Part shown: one piece after another, positions 1-12,200 of the stretch
Layout: every line of letters starts with the position of its first letter
Position numbering within the stretch: the first letter of the stretch is position 1
DNA from: Cocos nucifera
Lineage: Eukaryota; Streptophyta; Magnoliopsida; Arecales; Arecaceae
Assembly: GCA_006176705.1 (NCBI GenBank)
Contig: QRFJ01005059.1
Coordinates: 1 to 64,000, forward strand
Direction of reading: 5' to 3'
DNA: 64,000 nucleotides
Translations under genes and position numbers: made by a program
The notes under the pieces: model-generated
Seen by the model: the letters and a program-made list of their open reading frames with translations, nothing else
Databases searched by the model: none
What the model was told of the DNA's origin: nothing

Positions 1-1304
1 AAAATGGCAGGTAATGTCTTACAAAATAAGACAACCTTTTCTGACTTGGACAAGCTCCAGTCAGACCAAAGTGAAGGCCTCTGATTGAGCACAAACTCCT
101 TTGGCTCAGTCAGGACAACTATTTATGATAGTAAAAGAAGAACGTTAGGTTCAATCGAGTGCTAGCACGATTTTCCTTGAACCTAATTGAATCTCATTCA
201 GATCAATTGAACTGGATCAGTTCAATTGATGATCACCAGATTCAAACCCTTATTTGTGTGACCCAGTTAGGTTCAGTTCTGTATGGTAATGGGATATGTC
301 ATGATCTCTATCATCGACATCATCGAAACTCCTTTCGATGGATCAGAACTCTTCTGATTCGAACAGCTAGAATGATCGATCATCTAAATCATTCTAATTG
401 CTCCCAAAATCCACCAGTGACACCTAGCAGTATATGGTGGCAACCCATCAGAGCTGAATGCGAACCTCTTGGTGCAGCTACCTGTGTGATTAAGTTCTTC
501 TATCTTGAGCCCCGATCAGATTAGGGTTAAGGTGAACTCGTCAAACCCTAGTCTCTGTCATATGATGTAATCATTCGATTCAAGTCCGATGTGAAAATCT
601 AAATAGAAACTCTTTCTATTATTTCACTCTGCCATGGCCATGGACTTCTGGACTTGATTCTCATGATCATCATAGGGCTGCTCCTCTACCACCGAGGTAG
701 ATAGATTCCATCTTGATGCAATCCAGTTCCTACAATGAACATGCTATAGCCAACATACACCTCAGGGTTCCGAATGGCTAGGAGACCGAGTAATGGTGTA
801 GTCAAACTATAACACCCTCAAGGTGAACTGCCGATGCACCTCAGGTCAAAGAACCAGACACACCTACTGCAGCATCGAGTCAGTCATTGACGAGAAGGTA
901 GACTCCCTAATGACTACTCGAGGTGGTCACGCTCAGTGCCCTCGTTCTCTAACGAGTACCTATACTCTCGCTCCGATGTCTCCACACCATAGACTCAAGA
1001 CTCATCTACTAAAGAGAAGCGATTGTACACCAACCTTTCGGATCAATCACCATCCTCGTGATGATCCTATGGTCGGGAGCATTTTATGAGTTAATAATGA
1101 TTATTCATGTCTTAAATTTTCAACTCTTGAAAATATGAATTATCATTACCATTAACTCAAAGGATGTATCACAGACACTAAATACACATATGTGATAGAA
1201 AATAACCCATTTTATTGATTATTAGTCAAAATTATAATTTTGCCCCTAGAAGTGTATTACAAGTGTCAAGCTCAATTCTGGCTTCTAAGGGCACATATAT
1301 CTAA
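1..1304 (-). repeat. A1 3' LTR (partial, cut by window edge)
   Basis: This is the 3' LTR of copia element A1, read on the minus strand. It starts at the right with a form of the family A start (TGTTAGATATGTG) and runs off the left edge, so about 1.3 of 2.3 kb is visible. It aligns with 7897-9200, the 5' LTR of the same element. Over 121-600 I hand-counted 18 substitutions and one indel (about 3.8%). The first two LTR bases are missing because a deletion joins the LTR directly to the RNase H region. Confidence 0.9.
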
Positions 1305-1888
1305 ATCTTAGCAAGGGCTATGGCGCCATTGTTGTCGCAGTATAGAGGAATGGCATCTGATGGCATTACTCCAATTTCTGCAGCAAACTTCTTGTACCAG
1401 AATGCTTCCTTCGCAGCCTCTGATGCAGCGATATATTCTGCTTCCATGGTGGAATCTGCTATCATGGTTTGCTTGGAACTCTTCCAGCTGACAGCACCAC
1501 CATTGCACACAAACAGACTCTCCCAGATGTCGACTTTCGATCATCATCTATATCGGACATGAAATCCGAGTCTGTGTATCCCTGGACTTGGAGTTCTCCA
1601 TTACCAAAGACCAACATCATATCCTTAGTTCTTCTCAAGTACTTAAGGATACATTTCACAGAAGTCCAGTGTTCTTCACCTGGATTTGACTGATATCTGC
1701 TTGTGACACTCACAGCATGGGCTATATCAGGTCGTGTACATAGCATGGCATACATGAGGCTCCCTATTGCAGAAGCATAAGGGATCTTGCTCATGCGTTC
1801 TATTTCCTCAGGTGTGCTAGGGCACATCTTCTTGGAAAGATGAATACCATGTCTGAAGGGTATTAATCCCCTCTTAGAGTTTTCCATA
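1305..1888 (-). pseudogene. A1 copia RNase H region (3' pol), broken
   Basis: This is the end of family A pol, covering the RT thumb and RNase H. Recognisable blocks are the PYASAIGSLMYAMLCTRPD motif, SRYQSNPGEEHW, the STSG stretch, ADSTMEAEYIAASEA and YCDNNGAIALAK. Compared with A2 and A3 it carries a 3-base and a 2-base insertion near 1510-1545, which shifts the frame. The last part of RNase H (the SHQKSKHIERRYHLI to GLRFIANWL portion of sister copies, about 220 bp) and the polypurine tract are deleted. Family assignment is certain; the gene is non-functional. Confidence 0.9.
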
Positions 1889-2830
1889 CTAAACCTCTTT
1901 AGTACTTTCCTCTATGTACATCTTCTGTGAAAGTCCTAGCATCCTATTCGGTCTATCCCTATAGACCTTAATTCCTAGAATAAAGGATGCTTCACCTAGG
2001 TCTTTCATGGAGAATTCCTTGGACAACCATAATTTGACTGTTGTCATCATGGGAATATCATTCCCAATAAGGAGGATGTCATCCACGTACAATACGAGGA
2101 AGACAACAGCGCTCCCACTGACCTTTTTGAAGACACATGGTTCCTCTTCATTTTTGATGAAACCAAACATTTTGATCACATCATTGAAATGAGTGTTCCA
2201 GCTCCGAGATGCTTGCTTAAGTCCATATATGGACCTTTGCAGCTTGCAAACCTTGTGATCAGTATCACTGGATGTGAAACCTAGCGGCTGTTCCATATAG
2301 ATATCTTCCTCAAGATATCCATTTAAGAATGCCATTTTCACGTCCATTTGCCATATTTCATAATCGAAATAGGCTGCAATGGCAAGCAATGTGCGGATGG
2401 ATTTTAGCATAGCCACTGGGAAAAAGGTATCCTGATAGTCAATGCCTTCGCATTGACTATAACCTTTTGCCACTAGTCTAGCCTTGAATGTCTCCACATT
2501 CCCATCTGCACCAATCTTTCTCTTGAAGATCCATTTACACCCAATAGGTACTATACCTTCTGGTGGATCTACCAAGGTCCAGACTTGGTTTGAGTGCATC
2601 GAGTCAATTTCTGACTGCATTGCCTCTAGCCATTTCTCGGAGTCGATATCTGATATCGCCTCGTTGTAGGTTTTGGGATCATCACCATGAGCACCATTAC
2701 CTACGAGGAACATTTTCTCTACTTCCTCTGAAATAATACCTAAGTATCTTTCAGGGGGATGGAAAACTCTTTCCGATCTACGAGGTGGAGGAGGTAGTGT
2801 TCTTATTGGCTCAACCTGATTTGGTTCCAA
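1889..2830 (-). pseudogene. A1 copia reverse transcriptase, long open stretch (313 codons)
   Basis: This is the best-preserved RT in the window. In order it has a PPEGIVPIGCKWIFKRK block, FKARLVAKGYSQ, the WQMDVKMAFLNG motif holding the first catalytic Asp, the LQRSIYGLKQASRSWN block and the YVDDILLIGND catalytic core, then GLSQKMYIE. The enzyme copies element RNA into cDNA in the virus-like particle. A one-base insertion near 1910 shifts the frame after MYIE compared with A2 and A3, which read on into KVLKRFSMENSKRG. Upstream it is cut from integrase by the TAG at 2909-2911, so it could not be made as part of a normal polyprotein. Confidence 0.95.
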
Positions 2831-2908
2831 TTGGTCCTTAGCTCGTTGTACTTGTGAGACTTTCTCATCAAGCTTAATCTGCTTTCCAATGCCGCTATCT
2901 TGAATAAA

Positions 2909-3890
2909 CTATTTTTCAAGAAAGATGGCATGTCGACTCACAATCACATTGTGGTCTTCTGGAATGTAGAAATAGTATCCTAATGACTCTTTAGGATATC
3001 CTATGAATCGAGCTCTAAAGGACCTAAACTCTAACTTGTCCGCTTGTTGTCTTTTGACATGAGCCGGACAACCCCAAATTCTGAGATGACTCAGACTTGG
3101 TTTCTTACCATGCCATATCTCATACGGTGTGGTAGGAACGGTTTTAGAGGAAACCCTATTCAGTAGATAAATTGAAGTTAACAATGAATGTCCCCAAAGA
3201 AAATCAGGAAGGTCTGTGAAGCTCATCATGGATCGGACCATATCCAATAGAGTCCGATTTCTCCATTCTGAAATCCCATTGAGTTGAGGTGTTCCTGGTG
3301 GAGTCCATTGAGAGACTATGCCATTTTTCCTTGAGATAGTCTAGGAATTTTGGCTAAGGTATTCACCTCCTCGATCTGATCGAAGAACCTTAATGGATTT
3401 TTCCAGTTTGTTTTTCTACTTCATGTCTGAATTCTTTGAACTTTTCAAAAGCTTCAGACTTGTGTCTCATAAGATACACATACCCATACCTAGACAGATC
3501 ATCGGTAAAGGTAATGAAGTAGACAAAAATTGCCTCTAGCCGGCACATCAAATGGGCCGCACACATCAGTATGTACTAGGGCAAGGAGATCTGTGGCCCT
3601 CTCCCCATGTCCAACAAAAGGGAGTTTGGTCATTTTGCCTTGAAGGCAGGATTCGCAAGTTGGATATGACTTGGAAGTCAATGGACTCAATAGCCCATTT
3701 TTTTCTCCAATTTGTTGATCCTATCTTCTGCTATATGACCTAATCTCAGGTGCCATAGATATCTATCATTTGGACTATCCCTAGGTCGTTTGGCATTCAC
3801 GTTTTGCTCGATAGTTAGAACAGGTACATCAATATGTAGCTGATAAAGACCATTAATAAGGAAAACCATTTGCAATTTTATTTCTTTCAT
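2909..3890 (-). pseudogene. A1 copia integrase, frameshifted
   Basis: Integrase inserts element cDNA into the genome. The N-terminal zinc-binding part (WHLRLGHIAEDRINKL, then CESCLQGKMTK) lies at about 3630-3800. The catalytic core starts with HTDVCGPFDVPARGNF near 3530. The C-terminal part (MSFTDLPDFLWGHSLL to SRHAIFLEK) is open from 3247 to 2909. At least three frame breaks separate these parts. The stretch ends at a TAG (2909-2911) that A2 and A3 carry at the same codon. Confidence 0.9.
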
Positions 3891-3936
3891 AAAGAATGTT
3901 ACAATGGTCCTTAAAGAAGGTAATCACATAGCCTTC

Positions 3937-4212
3937 TTATGCTAAGCATGAAACAGAAATCAAATTCTTGCTAGCTGCAGGCACATAATAACAGTCTTTC
4001 AAAACTAAGTCTAAACCAGATGGTAATCGAAGAGGGTATGTTTTCACGGCTACTGCAGCAACTCTTGCTCCATTACCGATGCGTAGGATCATGTCTCCAT
4101 CCCTCAGCCTCCTGCTATCCTCAAGACCCTGCATGGAAGTGCACAGATGAGCACTAGAACCAGAGTCAAGCACCCAACTGGATGCAGAAAGAAACCGTAA
4201 GGTTAGACTCAA
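3937..4212 (-). pseudogene. A1 copia aspartic protease region
   Basis: This segment codes the retroelement protease that cuts the Gag-Pol polyprotein. The catalytic motif reads VLDSGSSAHL, with the Asp-Ser-Gly triad intact. It is followed by the conserved ILRIGNGARV and YYVPAASKNLISVSCL blocks. It follows gag with no spacer, as expected for a copia order of gag, protease, integrase, RT, RNase H. A2 (Asn for Asp) and A4 (Phe for Ser) have lost this triad, so A1 and A3 keep the better copies. Confidence 0.9.
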
Positions 4213-5064
4213 TAACGAGCATACCTCCAGAAGGACCTTCCTTCTTGTTCTTCAGGGTGGCCAGGTAAGTAGGGCAGTTTCGCTTCCAATGGCCGTCGCT
4301 GTTGCAATGGAAAATACTTTTCCTTTGACATCGGCTTTTCATCTTCGGCTCTGCCTTCTTCTTCTTTCCTCCTTCCACCTTCTGCTTTTTTCACAGACTT
4401 CTTTTTCTTTCCATAAGACTTTCTTTTGGAAGAAGTCCATTCCATAGCAAGAACTGAGCCTTTAGAACCTTTCATAGAAAGCTCAGCGGTGACCAGCATA
4501 TTCATTAATTCGGCCAAGGAAATTTTGAAGTTTATGCATGTGGTAATTCATGATGAATTGCCCATATGCATCAGTCAAGGATTGCAGAATAATATCATTC
4601 TGCAGATCCAAGTCTAACTTCACACCGAGCTTCTCAAGCTCTTCCATGTCCTTGATCATCATCAGACAGTGATCTTGGACTGACTGCCCATCACGCATCT
4701 TAGCCTTAAAAAGTCATTTCGTGACTTGATACTTGGCTGCGCGACTCTGTTCACCAAACATCTCCTGCAGGTGAGCCAACATTTGGCGAGCAGTCCCGAT
4801 ATCTTCATGTTGGCGCTGGAGCTCATCAGACATCGAGCCCAACATGTAATATCTGGCCTTATTATCTTCGTCTATCCATTTTTTCAGAGATGCTCTCTGT
4901 TCAGTGGATGGACGGGCTGGTAAGGTGGGAGGGTCCTGGTCCAATACATGGGTTAACTTCTCGAAACCCAAAATGATTTTGTAGTTCCTGAGCCAATCTT
5001 TATAATTGGGTTCGGTCAGTCTATGTGTGTCCAGGATACGTGCTAATGGGTTGGACGCAGACAT
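4209..5064 (-). pseudogene. A1 gag (capsid plus one zinc knuckle), with in-frame TGA
   Basis: Gag forms the virus-like particle and packages RNA. The start is the ATG at 5064 (MSASNPLARILDTHRL), shared by all four A copies with gag. It contains FEKLTHVLDQDPPTLP, MLGSMSDELQ and a lysine-rich stretch, and ends with a zinc knuckle (HCNSDGHWKRNC). The reading frame meets TGA at 4714-4716, present at the same codon in A2, A3 and A4. A one-base insertion just before the knuckle shifts the frame. The knuckle lacks its first Cys, as in every copy here. Confidence 0.9.
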
Positions 5065-6927
5065 TTTTCTATAGAGAGTCAAAGATTCTAGTTAGATACT
5101 GTAATTATGACTTGACCAATTTATTTAGGGATTTTATTTTTAAATAAATTAGCTCCCACTATTTTCTCGGATCCCTACACTCCCTCTGTAGAGATGCAAA
5201 AATCTCCATGATTAATGATTTCTAGTGGGTGGTGCGGTCTCACCAACTGACTCATCACCTCACCTAACAGTTATTGGTGATGGGTTAGCCAATGAGTGAA
5301 CAACTCTTGTTCAATGATTCTCTAATCATGGTGCACCCAAACTTGGTCTCTAATTCATGAATCTCACCGTATCCGAAATATTGATCCACTCCTTAGTTAA
5401 GTCAGACCCACCATTTGCACAGACTGGAATTCCTAATTGAGTCTCTCACCGTATCCAAAATATTGAGCCCAACTCATCCTCCAGCCCATAGCATCCAATG
5501 CCTAATAGACATGGTTGCATCTTTTCGGTGCAACTGAGCCACTGTATCCAATCGAGAACAATCAACCCCGGGAAGGGCCCGCACATCTACAATGGTGGAA
5601 GACCTCAGACTTAATCTTTTCTTAGGGAGAATTGATTCAGGTCTCATTAAACTAGACTTGTCATAGTCATAACAATTATGACTAACCTAGTGGCATGGGT
5701 TAGCTCGGATTATTGACCACCTCAGATCAGAACTGTGTCAACAGATATGGCCAGGTAAGTGAGATCGGTGGAAGGAATATGCCATTAACTCGTACAAGAA
5801 TGCATTCAGGTCGAGTAGCTTCCAATTAAAAAACCAGTCGGATCGTATGTGCCAAACTTACCTTAGACACCAAATTATTGAGTCAGAACCAATTGGGTTA
5901 GCCTACAATCCAGACTCTAACCTCTGAGCCTAATTAGGTCTTGCTTGATCGTGACTCGATCTTGACCCAGACTTAATCCTATTAGGCTGGTCAATTTAAG
6001 CATTGTTGATCCCATCTAACCAACTCTTGATTCGGTTTGATCAACCGCTTAGACCTAATTGAGCTACCCAAGCCCGAACCCAGTATTATGAATATGTCTT
6101 AGATCTAAAATTCTCAATTTTAGACCTAATTAATATTTCATAATCTTAATTTTTAATTAAGTAGGGTTCATAAACAAAATATGCACAATAAATCCTAGGG
6201 ATTTCAGGATCTAGGATTTTGCAGAAAGTAAGTTTTGGATTTCTGATTAAGGACGAATGTGCAGCACCCCTACACATCATAAGAACACCCCATCGGATGG
6301 GAAGGAGAGGGCCTTTAAACCCTTCTTCATTCTTATGACCGGACGGCCAAGAGGAATGCCTTAATCAGGAACATGTAATACTACAAAATAGTTTTAGATC
6401 TATATCATATATCTCATATACAAATTAGATCTAATCATGGCATATTTTGCATACATCTCATGTATCGAATCATGCATATTTTTAGATCTAAATTATCTCA
6501 TAATAATCTAAAAAATTAGATTTAAATTGATCTTATCAAAATAAACTCTAATCTAGATAATTATGTAGAACTATTCTACAACTAGTCTAGACATGCATCA
6601 ATCATATCTCATATGATGTTTAAAATTAAAAAATAATTTTTATTTACTATTTTTTAGATGTTATTATAATAATTATAATATCAAAAAATAGTAAATAAAT
6701 AGATCTAAAATATGATTTAATCAAATTAAATTGAAAACATGCAAGACTATTCTATAGAACTATTCTATTTTAGAACTAGTCATGCATATTTTCTAATCTT
6801 AGATCCAAATCATTTAATTTTAATTTTTTCTGATTTTAGATCTGATCACATCTCATGTGACATCTAAAATTACTTATTTTTTAATTAAAATAAATTTAAA
6901 ATCAGATCTAAATACTTTTAGAACCTT
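5065..6927 (-). other. A1 untranslated leader (about 1.86 kb) between primer site and gag
   Basis: The leader is long for a copia element and has no convincing protein. Read on the minus strand it holds a splice-donor-like site (AAG|GTAAGT, intron side at 5861), a CTAAC branch-like site at 5091-5095 and an AG at 5069-5070, five bases before the gag ATG. It also has two imperfect copies of a GGATACGGTGAGA block (5340-5480). A2, A3 and A4 carry the same landmarks. Part of the leader is similar to the B1 leader. Confidence 0.75.
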
Positions 6928-6940
6928 GGCTCTGATACCA
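6928..6940 (-). other. A1 primer-binding site
   Basis: The minus strand reads TGGTATCAGAGCC two bases inside the 5' LTR end. This matches the 3' end complement of plant initiator tRNA-Met, the usual copia primer for minus-strand synthesis. It fixes both the element orientation and the LTR end at 6943. Confidence 0.95.
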
Positions 6941-6942
6941 GT

Positions 6943-9200
6943 TGAAGGAAAAATCCTGATTTTTCAGACCAGGTTCGTTCAGATCTGATCGGATCAAGAG
7001 ATATATTTCAAAAATTTTTCTCTTTGATCCAAATTAGATTTAGAATGTTTTAGATCTAATATTTATTATTTTAATAATAAAAATAAAATCTAGATAAATT
7101 AAATCAAATTTAATTTACCTTGATGTAGGGTAATCCTATTACCCATTGATGATCCTATAAGCAGCGGAAGGTTCTGGATCTAGCCACGCAAGTGCCTGGC
7201 CTCTATCGGTATCCACTTGGGTTAGATCTAGAGATCCTCTTCTTCTCTATCACATCTCCAAAAATTAGATCTGAATCTGATTTGGAGGATCTTCAAAACA
7301 CCTTTCGAAGATCAGCAGTTGTCCTTTGCAGCAGCGCAGCCTTCTAGCTTTCTATCGCCTTTCTCTCATCTGGATTGCACCAACTAAGATCCCAAACTCC
7401 TTTGGGTGTGGAGAGGAGAGGGAGAAAATGGACTTGGCATGGAGGAGGAGAGGAGAGGTAGCCTTGGGGCGTGGGAATTTTCAATGCTTTTTGAGTTGGG
7501 CATAGGGTCTTATTTATAGACTATGCGTGATCCAACTCCTCTTCTTTCCAACCAATCACAGCTCTTTGTGAAATCAGATCTAAATCTGATTGGTTGGAAT
7601 AGAGTCACCTAGATTCATCCTTAGATGGCGCATAAGACTAGTCAAACTTGGCTCTTAAGAGAAGTCTAATCAAAATCCAAAAAGGAGATGGAGTCCCTAT
7701 CCAACAGGCACTCTTGGGCGCCTCCTACTTGGGCACACACCAAGGGTGGCATGCACCCTTCTCCTTGCTAGGTTCTGGCAGAGGGACAGGCCCCCACCAG
7801 CTCTCCAATAGGTGCATGATACATGGGTAGAAGTCAAAGTGTCAATGGTCAACATTTGACCAGTCAAAGATCAACTTTTCACCAAAGTCAAAGGATGAGA
7901 AATGGCAAGTATTATTTTTACAAAATAAGACAATCCTTTTCTGACCTGGACAAGCTCCAATCAGACCAAGTGAAGGCCTCTAATCGAGCACAAACTCCTT
8001 TGGCTCAATTAGGATAAGTATTTATGATAGTAAAAGAAGAATGTTAGGTTCAATCGAGTGCTAGCACGATTTTTTTGAACCTAATTGAATCTCATTCAGA
8101 TCAATTGAACTGGATCAATTCAATTGATGATCACCAGATTCAAACCCTTGTTTGTGTGACCCAGTTAGGTTCAGTTCTGTATGATAATGGGATATGTCAT
8201 TATCTCTATTATCGATATAATCGAAATTTCTTTCTATGGATCAGAACTCTTCTGATTCGAACAGCTAGAATGATCGATCATCTAAATCATTCTAATTGCT
8301 CCCAAAATCAACCAATGACACCTAGCAGTATATGGTGGCAATCCATCAGAGCTGAATGTGAACCTCTTGGTGCAGCTACCTGTGTGATTAAGTTCTTCTA
8401 TCTTGAGCCCCGATCAGATTAGGGTTAAGGTGAACTCGTCAAACCCTAGTTTCTGTCATATGATGTAATCATTCGATTCAAGTCCAATGTGAAAACCTAA
8501 ATAGAAACTCTTTCTATTATTTCACTCTGCCATGGCCATGGGCTTCTGGACTTGATTCTCATGATCATCATAGGGCTGCTCCTCTACCACCGAGGTAGAT
8601 AGATTCCATCTTGATGCAATCCAGTTCCTACAATGAACATGCTATAGCCAACATACACCTCAGGATTTCATATGGCTAGGAGATCGAGTTATGGTGTAGT
8701 CAAACTATAACACCCTCAAGGTGAACTGCCGATGCACCTTAGGTCAAAGCACCAGACACACCTACTGCAGCATCGAGTCAGTTATTGATGAGAAGGTAGA
8801 CTTTCTAATGACTACTCGAGGTGGTCACGCTCAGTGCCCTCGTTCTCTCATGAGTATCTGTACTCTTGCTACGATGTCTCCACATCATAGACTTAAGACT
8901 CATCTACTAAAGAGAAGTGATTATACACCAACCTTCCGGATCAATCACCATCCTCGTGATGATCCTATGGTCGGGAGCATTTTATGAGTTAATAATGATT
9001 ATTCATGTCTTAAATTTTCAACTCTTGAAAATATGAATTATCATTATCATTAACTCAAAGGATGTATCATAGATACTAAATGCACATATGTGATAGAAAA
9101 TAATCCTTTTTATTGATTTTAGTCAAAATTATAATTTTACCCATAGAAGTGTATTACAAGTGTCAGCCAATTTTGGCTTTTAGGGCACATATATCTAACT
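6943..9200 (-). repeat. A1 5' LTR
   Basis: This is a complete family A LTR of 2258 bp on the minus strand, from AGTTAGATATATGTG (TG changed to AG at 9200) to CCTTCA at 6943. It lies directly next to the primer site. A TATA-like CTATAAATAAG lies near 7510 on the minus strand. The outer flank at 9201 is degenerate family B pol, so A1 was inserted into B1. The matching flank lies off the left edge and the target-site duplication cannot be checked. Confidence 0.92.
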
Positions 9201-12200
9201 GATTGCTTCTCACTTTAGGATAAATTCATGACTCGACACTCTCCTACTATCATCTTTATCTGACTAAAAACTAGAATTAAAACATCCACAAGTTTTAAAT
9301 CAGTATCTCCATATATGAATCACTAGATCTTGGTATTTTTTAAATACTTAAGGATTGTCCCTATAATCTTCCAGTGGTTCTCACCCAAAATAGACTGGTA
9401 TCTGCTCACTACCTCTAGCGAGTATACCATGTCTGGTCTCGTACATAGTGAAATAAGATGATAGCTAAATCTTTATCTTTTATAATGCTGGAATGTCAAT
9501 CTTGATTAACAGAATGGCATCCATAGACAGTACATGAAATAACACTATAGAACCATTTATCCACTTACAAATACAGGATTCCTCTTTATTCATAACAGAG
9601 ATATACATTCAAAATGTATGTTCCAGCTCCTAGATAATAGCCAAATGGGCTTTATATGTCTCTACTTTTCCATCTACACTACTCTCATCCTTTTAAAAAT
9701 CCATTCACACCCAATAGATTTTATCCCTTCAGGTGAATCAACTAGTGTCCACACACTATTGATTTTCATGGACCCCAATTTGGATTTTATGGCTCCAAGC
9801 CATTTCTTAGAGTCAGACCTCTGCATTATTTTCATATAGGTAATCAGATCATCATTATTCTCATCAAGCTCAACAGGAACATCATCCTGAACCTAGATAC
9901 AAAGTATCTATCCGACTAATATGGTAGACTACCTGATCTCCTTTATGGTGTCTCTTTAATAGGCTTCGGGTTTGATCTAATCAAATCTAATTCTGTAGGT
10001 ATATTAGATTGTGTCAGTTCTTTCTACTGGTCAAACTTTCCCAAGTTCTCCTTTTTCGCATCAGTTCCTTCTCTAAGGAACTCCTTTCCAAAAAGAATGC
10101 CCTACAACTGAGAACAACTTTTATTCTTGAGCATGATAGAATTAATAACTCTTAAATAGGTATTGGATCAGGATCCAAGTTAATCTATGTGCAAACTTTT
10201 GATGTAGGCCTGATAACCTTGAGCCCAAAGGTGAGAGAGTTTAGATCTACACCTGATCCATATCTCATATAGAGTCTTTGAAATAGATTTACTCAGAATA
10301 GTTTTCAATGTAAAATAAATAGTCTCAATAGCTTAACCCTGAAACTGGCAGACTAGTAAACCTATCGTGGATCAAATCATGTCTAACAAAGTTTGATTTC
10401 TTCTTCTTGATACACCATGTTCCAAAAAAAATCCACTGAGAGAGAATCCCATTCTCTCTTAGATATGTCAAAAATTCACTAGATAAATATTCACCTCCTC
10501 GATCTAATCGAAGGGTTCTAATATATTTTCTAGTTAATTTTTCTATTTCATTATTGAATCATTTGAATATTTCAAATATTTAGACTAGACACACCCATAC
10601 CTAGATAGGTCGTCTATAAATATAATGAAATATAGATATCCTTCTTTGGCACTTGAGTTCATAGGTCTACATATATCATTATGTATGAGACTTAGAACTT
10701 CACCAGCTCTTTCACCTTTTCCAGTAAAAGATGACTTTGTCATCTTCGCAAGAAAACAAGACTCATAAGTTATCTATGATTCATAATCACTAACCAGTTT
10801 ATCCTATTCCTGTTAACATGACTGAGGCCAAATACCAAAGGTAGATATGTGTGACATTATCTAACTTGAGTGTTTATCAGATATGTATATTACACTAATA
10901 GGCTGTGATTAAAGTGTATGCCATTTCAATGTTGTCCACGCATTATTATAATATCTTTCATAATGATATCACAATAATATTTCTTTACAGATAATTGATG
11001 ATCATCTTTAGCCAAAAGGCCAACAAAGATCACATTCATCATAAATAATGGACAATAGTGATAGTCACTCTAAATGATAATATTTGAAAATAAGTTTAAC
11101 AATTCCTAAAGTTAGGATTAGAACAAAACTTTCATCCCCAATATTCAGATATTTCTCACCATATTCAAACATTCTACTTACCTATAGTCCTTGCAACAAT
11201 TTGTATAGGACTACCTTTATCCAATACTCAGGTAGTAGAATCTAAAATAGAGAAATTTTAAGGTGTTATCATATAACATCCTTGATGAGCAACTCTTTGC
11301 TTCTTTCTCTTGCTCAACCTATTAGAGTCAAGGAAAGCAAAACATTTCTTCTTTCTATGACATTGCTTCTTATAGTAGAAGCACTCTGCCTAAATCTGGT
11401 TAGTCTTAGACTTTTTGTTTTAACTAGACTTAGAAGTTCTAGCACGAATCCTTTCATACTGCTGAACTAAATTCAACTTCTGATACTGATTATTAAAGTT
11501 AGGTTCATAAGTCTTCACTGTCTAACAGTGATTAGAGCAATTAGGATTTAGCCTTATTCTATGAGGAAAAAGAACATAGACCTAATGTATATGAATTATT
11601 TTAAGCCTAAAGATTTGGACTTTAGTCTAAAGGTTCTTCCACTATTTTATTCAAATTGCTAGCCTCTACCTTCAATTTGGAGAATTACTTTAATTTCTTA
11701 ATGGATACTAGAATCCACATAGACTGCACACAAGTCCAACTATAGTTGGTCAACCCATGTATAACTAATGGTAGGTTCATAACCAATTGTTTCTCCAAAC
11801 AACTTCTAGTAATTTAATTTTTTCCAAGAAACCTAATTAGTAGGCTTTAGCCTCCACTGTAAGGATCCAGTTAGGTCCAACCATCAACATGAGCATACTT
11901 GGTGCATCTAACTAACGAATGATTAAGCTCAACTATGATTGGTCAACCTAAATACCATTAGAGAGATACATCCAAGCTTTCATATGATGAATGCTAATTT
12001 CGTTAATCAACGAGCACTAGGCCTATGGGCCTCTAATGATTATTGAGTTAATGGACCCATTATCAAACACCTTAATGAAAGGCTATGACTCAATTATCCT
12101 CATAACTTTATCATTTTAAGAATCTAATAATTTTAAAGAATTTAAATTTATTTATGATTTAAGGATAGAAAGGACATGAATTAATTTGCTTTCACTAACT

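Noticed and set aside
159..1089. Long ORFs antisense to family A LTRs (159-524 and 823-1089, also 8075-8422, 8721-8987, 27456-27812, 55087-55359 and 59170-59424) as possible genes
   Set aside because: They recur because the LTR recurs. Between the two A1 LTRs, 12 of 14 substitutions in the first ORF change the amino acid, so there is no sign of protein constraint. The ORFs are broken in A3 and A5.
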